A DNA stretch of 46,965 nt from Deltaproteobacteria bacterium (lineage in GTDB: Bacteria > Myxococcota_A > Polyangia > Polyangiales > JADJMO01), in NCBI GenBank assembly GCA_025363655.1, contig JANYDK010000050.1:1-46965 (forward strand), given 5' to 3'. The position numbers and the translations under genes were made by a program. Positions 1 to 10,526 of the stretch are shown piece after piece. Each line of letters begins with the position of its first letter. The stretch's first letter is position 1. The notes below the pieces were generated by a model. That model saw only the letters and a program-made list of their open reading frames with translations. It had not been told where the DNA came from and did not search any database.

Positions 1-1276
1 CCATTCCATCGCCGACGCCACCGCGCTCGTCCTTCGGGGCGACGGCGGCGCGGTCGTCCACACCGGCGACTTCAAGATCGACGACGACCCGACCGATGGT
101 GAGCGCTTCGACGAAGAGCGATTGCGCGCGGTCGGCGACGAAGGCGTCTCGCTCCTTCTCTCCGACTCGACCAACTCCGACTCTGCAGGTCGTTCGCGCG
201 GCGAACGGGTGATAGAGCAGTCTCTCGGCCGGCTCATCGGCGAGTCGAGAGAACGCGTGATCGTGGCGGTCTTCGCCTCCAACGTCCATCGACTGCGCGC
301 GCTCGCCGCCATCGCGCGCCGCACCGAACGTCGCATCCTCCTCCTCGGCCGCAGCGTGCAGACCCACGTTCGCGTCGCCGGCGAGACGGGATACCTGGGA
401 ATTCCTGCTGATTTGCTGGTCTCGATCGACGACGCGGCGATGGTTCCTCGGCGCGGGCTCTTGGTGATCGCCACCGGATCGCAAGCCGAGCCACGCGCCG
501 CGCTCAGCCGCCTCGCCCTCGACGATCACCCGCGCCTGCGGCTCGATCCGGGCGACACCGTGATCCTCTCGAGCCGCGCGATTCCCGGCAACGAGAACAA
601 CGTCATGCGCATGGTGGGCGATCTCTACCGCCGCGGTTGCGTCGTTCATCTCCCGGCGACCGAGCCGACGATCCACGCCAGCGGACACGCACATCGCGAC
701 GAGCAGCGCGCGATGATCGATCTCGTCCGCCCCGAGGCCTTCGTCCCGGTGCACGGGAATCGACATCATCTCGAACGCCACGCGGTGCTCGCGCGCGAGG
801 CGAAGGTCGCGCGCGTGCTGGTCATCGAAAACGGTGAAATCGCCGAGCTCGGCGGCTCCGAGCTCTCGCATGCCGGCACCACGCGCGTCGGCAAAATCGC
901 GGTCGACGGCTCGGGTGAGCTCTCGGCGACGGTGCTGAAAGATCGCGCGCTCCTCGGCGAGCTCGGCGTCGTCTCGACCACCGCGATGGTCGACGAACGT
1001 GGTCGTCCGACGAGGCCTCCGACGATCGCGACGCGCGGCGTGCTCGACGAAGTCGCGCGTTGGGAAGTGCTCGCCGACGTGCAGCGAGAAGTGCACGCAG
1101 CGCTCGACGCGCATCCGTGGACCGTCGAGCGCCCCGCCGACGAAGATCTCCGCGAGGTGATTCGGCTCGCCACGAGGCGCGCGCTCGCGAGGCACGTCGG
1201 CTCGAAGCCCATCGCCATCGCGACGGTCGTGCGTGCAGGTCGTACACCGGAAATCACTGGCGAATCCGCGCGTTGA
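1..1276 (+). CDS. rnj: Ribonuclease J (metallo-beta-lactamase/beta-CASP RNase), 5' end outside window
   Basis: Ribonuclease J is a cytoplasmic exo- and endoribonuclease that matures and degrades RNA using two zinc ions. The reading frame is open from base 2, so the N-terminal HxHxDH zinc motif lies upstream of the window. What is visible starts at HSIADAT and includes the zinc-ligand segment HTGDFKID, the typical SDSTNSDSAGRSRGER stretch (the beta-CASP boundary), SSRAIPGNENNV, HASGHAHRDEQ and VPVHGNRHHLERHA, followed by a C-terminal dimerisation domain. About 424 residues are present; the whole protein would be roughly 550. The stop is TGA at 1274-1276. No terminator is seen after it. The family assignment is firm; paralogue (J1 or J2) cannot be told. 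Confidence 0.93.
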   Translation, partial: HSIADATALVLRGDGGAVVHTGDFKIDDDPTDGERFDEERLRAVGDEGVSLLLSDSTNSDSAGRSRGERVIEQSLGRLIGESRERVIVAVFASNVHRLRALAAIARRTERRILLLGRSVQTHVRVAGETGYLGIPADLLVSIDDAAMVPRRGLLVIATGSQAEPRAALSRLALDDHPRLRLDPGDTVILSSRAIPGNENNVMRMVGDLYRRGCVVHLPATEPTIHASGHAHRDEQRAMIDLVRPEAFVPVHGNRHHLERHAVLAREAKVARVLVIENGEIAELGGSELSHAGTTRVGKIAVDGSGELSATVLKDRALLGELGVVSTTAMVDERGRPTRPPTIATRGVLDEVARWEVLADVQREVHAALDAHPWTVERPADEDLREVIRLATRRALARHVGSKPIAIATVVRAGRTPEITGESAR

Positions 1277-1435
1277 GGCGCGCGGCGTGAACCAACGTTC
1301 GCGCGAATAATCGAACGAGTCGCTGCGTCTCACCCACAAGAGAGAGCGCTCCGCGAGGCCCCGCCACTGAGGCGAGGATCCGCGACGAGCGCGCGACCGA
1401 GGCGCCGCTTGAGTGCCTCCCAAGAGAGGTGTGCC

Positions 1436-3130
1436 ATGCGCTCGCCCTTTGCCAGTGGTGTCTCGCTCGTCTCGGTCTCGTCACTGGCCTCATTGGCCTC
1501 ACTGATGTCGCTCGTGATCGTCGGCTGTGGTGCGCCGGCTCCGACTCCCGAGGGTGGCGGCGGCGATCTCGGCTTCGGCGACTCGAGCACCAGCGCGAGC
1601 CCAAATGCCAAGCTCTGGGCGCCCTCCGGCGATGGCGAGCTCGACGTCCGCGTCGTCCATGCACAGGACGAAGATCATCGCGCTCTCATGAAGACGACCG
1701 GCGGCAAGCGGCTCGTCTATCTCAACGCGCACGGCGGCAAGTTCACGCCCGGCTGGGACGACTCCTCGAAGGGAAAATCGAGCATCATCGACGGCCCCGT
1801 GAGCATCCCCGCGTATCGCAAGGGCGCAGCTCGTTTCGCCACCCTCCAGACGTGCGTAGCCAAGGAATACGCGCGCTGGAACATCACCGTCACCGATCAA
1901 GATCCGGGCTCGATGCCGCACGTCGAAGCCGTGATCGGCGGTCAGCCTTCGGCGGTCGGGCTCCCTTCGTCGGTGGGCGGCGTCGCGCCGATGAGCGACG
2001 ACGGCTCGGTCATCGAGAAGGCCGTCGTCTACGTCTTCAGCCAGAACCTCTACGACGACACCGTCGAGTGCGAGGTCGTGGCGCACGAGGTCGGTCACGC
2101 CTTGGGCCTCGAGCACGAATATCTCTGCCAAGATCCGATGACGTACCTCGAAGGGTGCGGTCACAAGGTCTTTCAGGATCGCTCGGCGCCCTGCGGCACC
2201 GACGATCCGGTCGCCTGTCGCAACGGCGGCAAACAGAACACCGTGCAACACCTGACGAAGGTGCTCGGCGTTGCGGGCGCCTTGCCCAATGGCGACGGAG
2301 ACGATGGCGGCAACGACGATTCGCCGGCGCCGAAGCCGAAGCCCAAGCCGCCGGCGGTCGACGACTCGGACGATTCGGGCGACACGACGGGTGGCGACGA
2401 GGATGGCAGCACGCTCGCGGCGCCCGCGGTGTCGATCGTCTCGCCGGCAGATGAGGCTTCTTTTCCGGCACACTCTACGCTCAGCGTGGTCGCCGACGCG
2501 CACGCGGCGAAGGGGACGAAGCTGACGGAGGTCGCGCTCCGATGGACGCAGGATGGGACGATGCTCACCGTCCCCTGCGACCAGCCGATCAGCGGCATCT
2601 CGTGCGCGAAGAAGGCCGACAAGTACACGTTCACGATCCAAGCCGGCGTCGGCGAGCGCACCTTCGCGGTGCAGGCGACCGACGCGGCTGGCCACACCTC
2701 GCGCACCGCTGAGCGCACGCTCTCACTCGTCGCCGCACCTCCCCCGCCTCTGCCCCCTCCGGTCATCGGGAACGGATCGGGTGACGATGGCGACACGGGC
2801 GACACCGACGATTCTGGTGGCTCGGTCTCGACGGGCGCGATGGCGCTCACCTTCGATGCGCCGAGCGATCGCGCCAAGGTCCACGCCGGCAGCAAGCTCG
2901 CCGTGCGGATGCACTCGCAGCACGAATGGGCGACGGTCTGGGTGGTCTGGACGGGTCCCCTCGGTGAGCAACGATTCCCGATGCGACCGGACAAGAAGGG
3001 CGACGGCTGGAGCTTGCAGATGCCGATCCTCGCCAAGGCCACGCCAGGCAAGCGCACGCTGACGCTCTACGCCGCCGACGTCGACGGCAAGATCGTCGCG
3101 GGGCCGACCCGCACGGTGCTCGTTCGCTGA
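1436..3130 (+). CDS. Secreted zinc metalloprotease lipoprotein (metzincin-like) with Ig-like C-terminal modules
   Basis: The protein (564 aa) begins with a lipoprotein signal peptide ending in the lipobox IVGC (Cys31), so it is probably anchored in the envelope. The ATG at 1436 has a GAGAGG ribosome site just upstream and fits the signal peptide better than an in-frame start at 1409. A zinc protease motif HEVGHALGLEH lies at residues 217-227, followed by a plausible Met-turn (DPMTYL), as in matrixin-type metzincins. After it comes an acidic and Pro/Lys-rich linker, then two beta-rich segments that look like Ig-type modules (about 325-425 and 460-564), separated by a second acidic linker. The catalytic motif is seen; substrate and exact peptidase family are not known. 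It stands alone between RNase J and the next regulator. Confidence 0.8.
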   Translation: MRSPFASGVSLVSVSSLASLASLMSLVIVGCGAPAPTPEGGGGDLGFGDSSTSASPNAKLWAPSGDGELDVRVVHAQDEDHRALMKTTGGKRLVYLNAHGGKFTPGWDDSSKGKSSIIDGPVSIPAYRKGAARFATLQTCVAKEYARWNITVTDQDPGSMPHVEAVIGGQPSAVGLPSSVGGVAPMSDDGSVIEKAVVYVFSQNLYDDTVECEVVAHEVGHALGLEHEYLCQDPMTYLEGCGHKVFQDRSAPCGTDDPVACRNGGKQNTVQHLTKVLGVAGALPNGDGDDGGNDDSPAPKPKPKPPAVDDSDDSGDTTGGDEDGSTLAAPAVSIVSPADEASFPAHSTLSVVADAHAAKGTKLTEVALRWTQDGTMLTVPCDQPISGISCAKKADKYTFTIQAGVGERTFAVQATDAAGHTSRTAERTLSLVAAPPPPLPPPVIGNGSGDDGDTGDTDDSGGSVSTGAMALTFDAPSDRAKVHAGSKLAVRMHSQHEWATVWVVWTGPLGEQRFPMRPDKKGDGWSLQMPILAKATPGKRTLTLYAADVDGKIVAGPTRTVLVR

Positions 3131-3232
3131 GGCCGGTTCGCTGAGCCCGTTCGCCCAGGCGATGTGCTGAAAAGATCGTCGTGACGGATGGGCGCCCTCC
3201 TCCCCAATGGAAGCATGGGAGGGAGTGCCACC

Positions 3233-6200
3233 ATGGTTGACACCGTGCTATTCTCGGCCCAAATGGCCCGTACGCAGCGAGTGCCATCGGAGTTGTCACT
3301 GCCGGTCCTCGGCATCGTCCGCGGCCTCGTGCTCGCGGGCAAAGGATCGGCGGGCGTGGTGCTGCGCGGTCAGTGCGACGGGGCGAGTGGCGAGCGCGCG
3401 ATCGGCATCAAGCTCGTCGACCCGAAGGCAGCGAACACCTTGCGCGACGAGGCCTTCGCCCGGGTCGCGCTCGGAGAAGGCGCCCCGCTCGGCGGCGGGT
3501 ACGTGAGCGTCGCGGGCGTCGAACGCGCGGCGCTCGCGTTTCGCTGGGTCGAAGGCGTCTCGGTCGAGGAGGCTGCCACGCGGATCGATGGACGCGGGGA
3601 AGCGAAGGCCTTTCTCGACTTGGTCATTCGCGACGTCGGAGCTGCGCTCGCCCGCCTTCACGGCGCCCTCTTGCGACATGGCGACGTGAAGGCGTCGAAC
3701 CTCGTCGTGCGTCTCGGCGGCGACGGCGGGGAGCGCACTTTCGCCGCGGATTCGGGCGCGCGCATCTCACTCATCGACTGCAGCTTGGCGGCGCCGTTCG
3801 GGACGCCGCTGCGGGGCGCCACGCCCGATCGACTTCCACCCGAGATTCGCAGCGGTCGCGACGCATCGCCCGCCGGCGCGGCCGACGTCTACGCGCTCGG
3901 GGTCACGCTCGTCGAGCTCGCCGAGCTGCTCGGGTGCGCCGTGCCGAAGCTCGCGCGCGCGGCGATGGCGACGCGCCCTGGAGATCGACCGACGGCGTCG
4001 ATGCTCGCCGGAGGAAGTCGAGAGCTCGTCCCGGTCGCCGTCGCCTACCTTCGCACCCGTCGCGCGCAGTTGGTCGCCCACGCCGAGCGAGGTTTCGCGC
4101 CGCCTGTTTCTTCGGCCGGCGTAGTCGTCGGCGGGTACATGCAGGCCATCTCCGGGCTCAGTCGTCCGGCGAGCACACGCCACTCGACGCCGATGCCGCC
4201 GCTCGACCTCGACGAGCGGAAGGAGCTCCTCACGCTCGTCGCCGGAGTCGAGGCGCGTGCTTGGACCTTGCCACGCGAGCTCGACGACGAGGAGGCGTTG
4301 CTCACCGCGCTCGCCGATGCGCAAAAAATAGGTGCAATTACGCGTGATGGGCTCGCTCTCGCCGCGCGCGCGGCTGCACCCGAGGAGCGCCGAGCGCTCG
4401 CAGATGTGCTCGCCGACGTCATCGTCGAAGGCATCACGCCATCGCTGTTGAACCGACTGATCGCGCTCGCACGCACCGAGGCATCGGAGACGTCAGGCGG
4501 CACGACGGCGACCATGAGGGCGACGGCGACGTTGCTCAGGCGAGCGGGTCGCGTCGCCGAGGCCCGCGCGCTCCCGCTCGATCCGCAGACCTACGTCGAG
4601 CTCGCGCGCCTCGCCCGCGATCCGATCGGTGCCGCCGCGGCGCTCGCCAAGGTGCCGAGCGACCTCCCCGAACGTGCGGCGCTCGTCGCCAGGATCGCCC
4701 TCGACGCCGGAGATCTCGAGGCAGCCGAGCACGCCCTGCAAGACGCGACGCCGCCCTCGCGCGCCGAGCCGGCGGCCCTTCTCGCCTATCTCCGCGGGCG
4801 ATTCGACGACGGGCTGCGAGAGCTCCGCGATGGCGAGGCCCTCGAGCCGGAAGCACGCGCCCGGCAGCTTTTTCTCGAAGGAATGCTCCGTCACGGTCGC
4901 GGCGACGCGCTCTCGGCGTTGCGTGGTTTCGGTCGAGCTGCCGACATCGCGCTCGCGCTCTCGGCGGTTCCGCTGGAGGCGACCGCACGGGCGAGCATGG
5001 CGGCTGCAGCGCACGACGCAGGCAAGCTCGGAGATGCGCTCGCGGCTTCGGAGCGCGCCGTCGAGCTTCTCGGCATGGTCGCGCGGCCTGCAGATGCAGC
5101 CCGCGCCCGTATGAACCGTGCGGCGACGCTCCTCGGCCTCGGCGCCCGGAGCGAGGCGATCGCCGAGGCTCGACGTGCCGAGCTCGACGCGCGCGCCGCC
5201 GGAGACCCCCGCGCCGAGCGCTACGCCCGCTTCATCATCGTCGATGCCGCCAGCAGCGAAGCGGCCAGCAACTTCGGAGAGGAGGCAGCAGAGGGGAAGG
5301 CTGACGAAGTTTCCTCGCCGCTGCTCACCGCGGCCGAGTGGGTGGCGCTGCGCGCGTCGTCGATCGAGGCGGCAGCGGATCGGTCGGTAAACGAGGGCGA
5401 TCAGCTCTTCGCGCTCGCCCACGCGCGGCTGCTCGACATCGCGCTCACACCGGACGATCGCGCGCGCGCCGAGCGACTCGCGGGCCACGCCGAGCCAGCG
5501 TCGGCGCGCTGGACCTGGCTGCGCGCGTGCTTGCGAGCCTCGGAGACGTCCGCGCTCGAAGGGGTGGCCCGCGCTCCCGATCACGAGGCGCCGGCGACCG
5601 TCGTCGGTCCCACCTTGGCCCTCGCGCTCGAGCTCGCGCGTCGATCTTCGCGCGGTGAGCTCGCCCGCTCGTTCGCCCAGCGTCTCGCGCGCGTCCATGC
5701 CGCGCTCTCCCCCGAGGTGCCCGTCGCCTACCGCGCGGCCTTCGAGGGCCAATCCTGGGTCGCCCGGGTCACGCAAGGCGACGGTGATCGCATCGAGTCA
5801 CTCGGCCTCGAAGGCGCACAAATCGACCTCCTCGCCGCCATCACCCGCGGTCTCCACGATCGGACCTCGCTCTCCGATCTTCTTCGGCAAATCGTCGACG
5901 GTCTCGTGCTCTGGGTCGGCGTCGAGCGTGGGCTCCTCCTCCTTCGCGCGCCGGGCCCTGATGGCACCACCCGGCTCGTGCCCCGCGTCGCGCGTGGCCT
6001 CTCTCGGGAAGATCTTCGCGGCGAGCAGCTCGCGCTCTCTTCGTCGCTCGCTGCGCGGGCGCTCGCCACGCTCGAGCCGGTTGTCGCCGTCGACGCGGCG
6101 GGAGATCACGTCGGAGAAGGCGACCTCTCCTCGTCCATCCATGCGCTCCGCCTTCGCAGCGTGCTCGCCGTTCCCTTGGTCGCGCGCGGCGAGGCGCTCG

Positions 6201-7459
6201 GCGTCGTCTACCTCGACGATCGCGTGCGTCGTGGCGCCTTCGGTCCCCGCGAAATAGCCTGGGTTCGGCTCCTCTCGACGCAGGCCGCCGCGGCCATCGC
6301 CGACACCCGCGACACGCTTCGACTCCGTCGTCTCGCGCGCAAAGCCGAGCGCGCGCAGACGCGCCTGGAAGCCCACCTCGCGCGCGCGGAAGGAGCCCTC
6401 GAGGTGGTCCGCGCGCAGCTCCCCGAGAAGACGCGCGCCGACTTCGGCGATCGACGCGGCACCCGTCACGCGTACGACGCGATCATCGGCGACGGTCCGG
6501 CGATTCGTCGCCTCCTCGGGATCCTCGATCGAGTGACCGACGCCGCCGACGCGCGCATCCCGGTCCTCGTCCAAGGTGAGAGCGGCACGGGAAAAGAGCT
6601 GGTCGCACGCGCGCTCCACGACAACGGCCCTCGCCGCGGACGCGCCTTCGTCGCCGAAAACTGCGGAGCCATCCCCGAACCGCTCCTCGAGTCGACCCTC
6701 TTCGGTCACGTCCGTGGCGCCTTCACCGGCGCCGATCGCGGGCGCGTCGGTCTCTTCGAAATCGCCGACGGCGGAACCCTCTTCCTCGACGAGGTCGGCG
6801 AGATGGGCGCGGCGATGCAGGCCAAGCTCCTCCGCGTTCTTCAAGACGGCGAGGTGCGTCCGGTGGGTAGCGAAAGAAGCCTCCACGTCGATGTCCGCGT
6901 CGTCGCCGCCACGCATCGTGATCTCGAAGCGATGGTCGCCGCCCGGCAATTTCGCGAAGATCTCTTCTATCGATTGGCCGTCATCCGGCTCCACGTGCCC
7001 GCACTTCGTGAACGAAGCGAAGACGTGCCCGCGCTCGTCGAGCACTTCATGAGCCGAGCTTCGTCGTCCCACTCCTCGTCCCCTTCCTCCAATCCCTCGC
7101 CTCACCACGTGCGCATCACCCGTCGTGCGCTAGCGGCGCGCGCGGCGGCGCCTTGGCCGGGCAACGTGAGGCAGCTCGAGAACGAGCTGCGAAGGGCGCT
7201 CGTGCTTTGCGACGAAACGCTCGACCTCGAGCACCTCTCGGCCGAGGTCGCCGCGGGCACGAGCCGTCGTGGCGGCGAGCTCACGACCGATCTCGGGCTC
7301 CGCGATCAGGTCGACGCCCTCGAGCGGAGACTCCTCGGAGACGCCTTGCGACGGGCGGGTGGCAATCAGACGCGCGCCGCCCGTGCGCTCGGCGTGTCGC
7401 GTTTCGGCCTACAGAAGATGCTGAAAAGGTTGGGGATCGAGCGCGTGCAGAGCTCGTGA
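3233..7459 (+). CDS. Ser/Thr kinase-like / TPR / GAF sigma-54-dependent activator fusion
   Basis: This 1408-aa protein joins a eukaryote-type kinase to a bacterial enhancer-binding protein. The N-terminal kinase has a glycine loop GKGSAGVV near residue 36, the lysine in IGIKLV, a catalytic loop HGDVKASN near 149 (Asp, Lys and Asn kept) and an Asp in DCS where DFG is usual. An Ala-rich helical region like tetratricopeptides follows (about 320-830), then a GAF domain (867-1030) and a short coiled coil. The AAA+ domain has Walker A GESGTGKE near 1114, the sigma-54 loop GAFTGA near 1162, and Walker B FLDE near 1186. A Fis-type helix-turn-helix ends the protein (about 1367-1407, NQTRAARALGVSRFGLQKML). 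GAFTGA implies real sigma-54 contact. The ATG at 3233 has GGGAGGGAG eight bases upstream; in-frame starts at 3188, 3215 and 3263 are alternatives. The GAF ligand and targets are unknown. Confidence 0.88.
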   Translation: MVDTVLFSAQMARTQRVPSELSLPVLGIVRGLVLAGKGSAGVVLRGQCDGASGERAIGIKLVDPKAANTLRDEAFARVALGEGAPLGGGYVSVAGVERAALAFRWVEGVSVEEAATRIDGRGEAKAFLDLVIRDVGAALARLHGALLRHGDVKASNLVVRLGGDGGERTFAADSGARISLIDCSLAAPFGTPLRGATPDRLPPEIRSGRDASPAGAADVYALGVTLVELAELLGCAVPKLARAAMATRPGDRPTASMLAGGSRELVPVAVAYLRTRRAQLVAHAERGFAPPVSSAGVVVGGYMQAISGLSRPASTRHSTPMPPLDLDERKELLTLVAGVEARAWTLPRELDDEEALLTALADAQKIGAITRDGLALAARAAAPEERRALADVLADVIVEGITPSLLNRLIALARTEASETSGGTTATMRATATLLRRAGRVAEARALPLDPQTYVELARLARDPIGAAAALAKVPSDLPERAALVARIALDAGDLEAAEHALQDATPPSRAEPAALLAYLRGRFDDGLRELRDGEALEPEARARQLFLEGMLRHGRGDALSALRGFGRAADIALALSAVPLEATARASMAAAAHDAGKLGDALAASERAVELLGMVARPADAARARMNRAATLLGLGARSEAIAEARRAELDARAAGDPRAERYARFIIVDAASSEAASNFGEEAAEGKADEVSSPLLTAAEWVALRASSIEAAADRSVNEGDQLFALAHARLLDIALTPDDRARAERLAGHAEPASARWTWLRACLRASETSALEGVARAPDHEAPATVVGPTLALALELARRSSRGELARSFAQRLARVHAALSPEVPVAYRAAFEGQSWVARVTQGDGDRIESLGLEGAQIDLLAAITRGLHDRTSLSDLLRQIVDGLVLWVGVERGLLLLRAPGPDGTTRLVPRVARGLSREDLRGEQLALSSSLAARALATLEPVVAVDAAGDHVGEGDLSSSIHALRLRSVLAVPLVARGEALGVVYLDDRVRRGAFGPREIAWVRLLSTQAAAAIADTRDTLRLRRLARKAERAQTRLEAHLARAEGALEVVRAQLPEKTRADFGDRRGTRHAYDAIIGDGPAIRRLLGILDRVTDAADARIPVLVQGESGTGKELVARALHDNGPRRGRAFVAENCGAIPEPLLESTLFGHVRGAFTGADRGRVGLFEIADGGTLFLDEVGEMGAAMQAKLLRVLQDGEVRPVGSERSLHVDVRVVAATHRDLEAMVAARQFREDLFYRLAVIRLHVPALRERSEDVPALVEHFMSRASSSHSSSPSSNPSPHHVRITRRALAARAAAPWPGNVRQLENELRRALVLCDETLDLEHLSAEVAAGTSRRGGELTTDLGLRDQVDALERRLLGDALRRAGGNQTRAARALGVSRFGLQKMLKRLGIERVQSS

Positions 7460-7544
7460 CCGATGAAGTCGACGCGTAATCGCCTACACGGGCACCGATG
7501 TCACTCTTGCGCGCCACCCCTTCCATCCGCAACGATGAGAGGTC

Positions 7545-8054
7545 GTGGGCCCCATTTCCCTCCGGTTCACCGCGCTCGGTCTTCCGCTCCTGCTCGGCTG
7601 CGGTTTGAATCTTCGCTACGTCGTCGAAGGCGACATGCGTTTCGAGCATTGCTACCGGCTCGACGACGACACGCACACGTCGGTCGACGAGAAGCGTCGC
7701 TGTTGGCGCGAGTGGACGGTCGCCTACCAAAAGGGCCAGGACAACTCGCGCATCGCGTATGCGACCGAACGATTGCGGGCGCTCGACGGCTCGGCCGCCG
7801 GGGTCGCGCCGTCCGCCAGCGCCGCGGTCGCCACCGTCTCCACCGAGGCCACGCCGAAGGCGGCGACCCCATATGCACCTCCTCCTGCGACCGCCAGCGG
7901 TAGCGAAGTGAGCCTCAGCGCCAGCATCACTTTGAGCGCCTGCGGGCAGACCTGTGCGAAGAGCTGGCAAGGTTGCACCGTCACCTGCAGCGGCGTCACC
8001 ACTTGCCTCGGCACTTGCGAAGACTCCTACCGCGGCTGCCTCAAGGGCTGCTGA
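7545..8054 (+). CDS. Small cysteine-rich lipoprotein of unknown function
   Basis: No family is recognised. The 169-aa product has a short lipoprotein signal with lipobox LLGC (Cys19). The middle region (about 30-75) is charged, with two Cys in HCYRLDD and RRCWREW. An Ala/Thr/Pro linker (80-110) leads to a C-terminal cysteine-rich tail with eight Cys in the last 42 residues, spaced as C-x3-C-x6-C-x3-C-x5-C-x3-C-x6-C-x3-C. Such a tail suggests disulfide bonds outside the cytoplasm. The only possible start is GTG at 7545, because an in-frame TGA lies at 7536; the GAGAGG before it is only two bases away, which is unusually close. It lies 85 bases after the kinase-activator gene on the same strand. 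Confidence 0.68.
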   Translation: MGPISLRFTALGLPLLLGCGLNLRYVVEGDMRFEHCYRLDDDTHTSVDEKRRCWREWTVAYQKGQDNSRIAYATERLRALDGSAAGVAPSASAAVATVSTEATPKAATPYAPPPATASGSEVSLSASITLSACGQTCAKSWQGCTVTCSGVTTCLGTCEDSYRGCLKGC

Positions 8055-8094
8055 GCGCCGACTCGCGCGCGGGTGGGTGCGCGATTGCGTGCGT

Positions 8095-9020
<926 letters not shown>

Positions 9021-9055
9021 ATTTTCAGCGGGTTCGGACAGAGGAGGATTCTGCG

Positions 9056-10462
9056 ATGAATGCCAAGGAAGCGATCGAGTTCGGCAAGAAGAATGGCGCA
9101 GTGATGGTCGACCTCAAGTTCGTCGACTTCCTCGGGACGTGGCAGCACACGTCGGTGCCGATCCATCGGCTCGAAGAGTCGTCGTTCGAGGACGGCTTCG
9201 GCTTCGACGGCTCGTCGATTCGCGGCTTCCAGCCGATCAACGCGTCGGACATGCTCATCATCCCCGACTCGACGACGGCGCAGATGGACCCGTTCATGGC
9301 TCACCCGACGTTGAGCCTCATCTGCAACATCTACGATCCGATCTCACGCCAGAACTACCCGCGTGACCCGCGCTACATCGCCAAAAAGGCCGAGGCCTAC
9401 CTCAAGCAGACCGGCATCGGCGACACGTGCTACTGCGGCCCCGAGGCCGAGTTCTTCGTCTTCGACTCGATTCGCTACGACGCCAAGGGACACGAGGCGT
9501 ACTACTACATCGACTCCGCCGAAGGTCACTGGAACAGCGGAAAAGAAGGCTCCAAGGGCTACACGATTCGTCCGAAGGAGGGATATTTTCCCGTCTCTCC
9601 GATCGACTCGCTGATGGATCTACGCACCGAGATGTGCGTCAACCTGGCGAAGGTCGGCATCGAGGTCGAGACCTCGCACCACGAGGTCGCCACCGCCGGC
9701 CAGTGCGAAATCGACATGAAATTCCAGAAGCTGGTCCACATGGCCGACCAGCTGATGTGGTTCAAGTACGTCGTCCGCAACACCGCCAAGGCCGCCGGCA
9801 AGAGCGCCACCTTCATGCCGAAGCCGCTCTACGGCGACAACGGCAGCGGCATGCACGTGCACCAGTCGATTTGGCGCGAGGGCAAGCCGCTCTTCGCCGG
9901 TGACGGGTACGCCGGGCTCTCCGAGACCGCGCTCTATTACATCGGCGGCGTCATCAAGCACGCCAAGGCGCTCGCGGCGATCACCAACCCGACGACCAAC
10001 AGCTACCGTCGTCTCGTCCCCGGCTACGAGGCGCCCGTCAACCTCGCCTACTCGTCGCGCAACCGTTCGGCGGCGCTTCGCATCCCGATGTTCTCGCCGA
10101 GCCCCAAGGCAAAGCGCGTCGAGGTTCGCTTCCCCGACCCGTCGACCAACGGCTACCTCGCCTTCGCGGCGATGATGATGGCCGGGCTCGACGGCATCCA
10201 AAACAAGATCCACCCCGGCGATCCGATGGACAAGAACATCTACGCGCTCTCGCCGGAAGAGCGCAAAGACGTCCCCTCGATGCCGGGCTCGCTGAGCGAG
10301 GCGCTCGAATCGCTCGAGCGCGACCACGCCTTCCTCCTCAAGGGCGACGTCTTCACCAAGGACGTCATCGAGACATGGATCGAATACAAGCGCGAGCACG
10401 AGGTCGGCCCGGTGCAGCTCCGCCCGAGCCCGATCGAGTTCTCGCTCTACTACGACTCGTGA
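9056..10462 (+). CDS. glnA: Glutamine synthetase, type I (GSI-beta)
   Basis: GlnA makes glutamine from glutamate, ammonia and ATP as a cytoplasmic dodecamer. The product is 468 aa, matching the adenylylated GSI-beta class. Visible motifs include [26 protein letters not shown], the metal-binding [11 protein letters not shown], the ATP region [16 protein letters not shown], and the [18 protein letters not shown] substrate loop with [12 protein letters not shown]. The tyrosine for adenylylation is present at about Tyr396 in [13 protein letters not shown] 9056 has GAGGAGG nine bases upstream. It follows glnB and ends shortly before a strong bidirectional terminator at 10485-10516, so the glnBA transcript is well defined at its 3' end. 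Expected control is by PII and adenylylation. I found no convincing sigma-54 promoter before glnB. Confidence 0.97.
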   Translation: MNAKEAIEFGKKNGAVMVDLKFVDFLGTWQHTSVPIHRLEESSFEDGFGFDGSSIRGFQPINASDMLIIPDSTTAQMDPFMAHPTLSLICNIYDPISRQNYPRDPRYIAKKAEAYLKQTGIGDTCYCGPEAEFFVFDSIRYDAKGHEAYYYIDSAEGHWNSGKEGSKGYTIRPKEGYFPVSPIDSLMDLRTEMCVNLAKVGIEVETSHHEVATAGQCEIDMKFQKLVHMADQLMWFKYVVRNTAKAAGKSATFMPKPLYGDNGSGMHVHQSIWREGKPLFAGDGYAGLSETALYYIGGVIKHAKALAAITNPTTNSYRRLVPGYEAPVNLAYSSRNRSAALRIPMFSPSPKAKRVEVRFPDPSTNGYLAFAAMMMAGLDGIQNKIHPGDPMDKNIYALSPEERKDVPSMPGSLSEALESLERDHAFLLKGDVFTKDVIETWIEYKREHEVGPVQLRPSPIEFSLYYDS

Positions 10463-10484
10463 TCTCGTAGGCACATCGGCACGT

Positions 10485-10516
10485 GAAAAAGGCGCGGCTC
10501 ACCCCGCGCCTTTTTC
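10485..10516. terminator. Bidirectional intrinsic terminator between glnA and the AhpD-like selenoprotein gene
   Basis: A stem of 13 pairs is formed by G-AAAAA-GGCGCGG (10485-10497) and CCGCGCC-TTTTT-C (10504-10516), with a six-base loop. The GC part is flanked by five A on the left and five T on the right, so it offers a U-tract to transcripts from either side. It sits between the glnA stop (10462) and the stop of the minus-strand gene (10527), which converge here. Confidence 0.9.
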
Positions 10517-10526
10517 CGTTTTTTGG

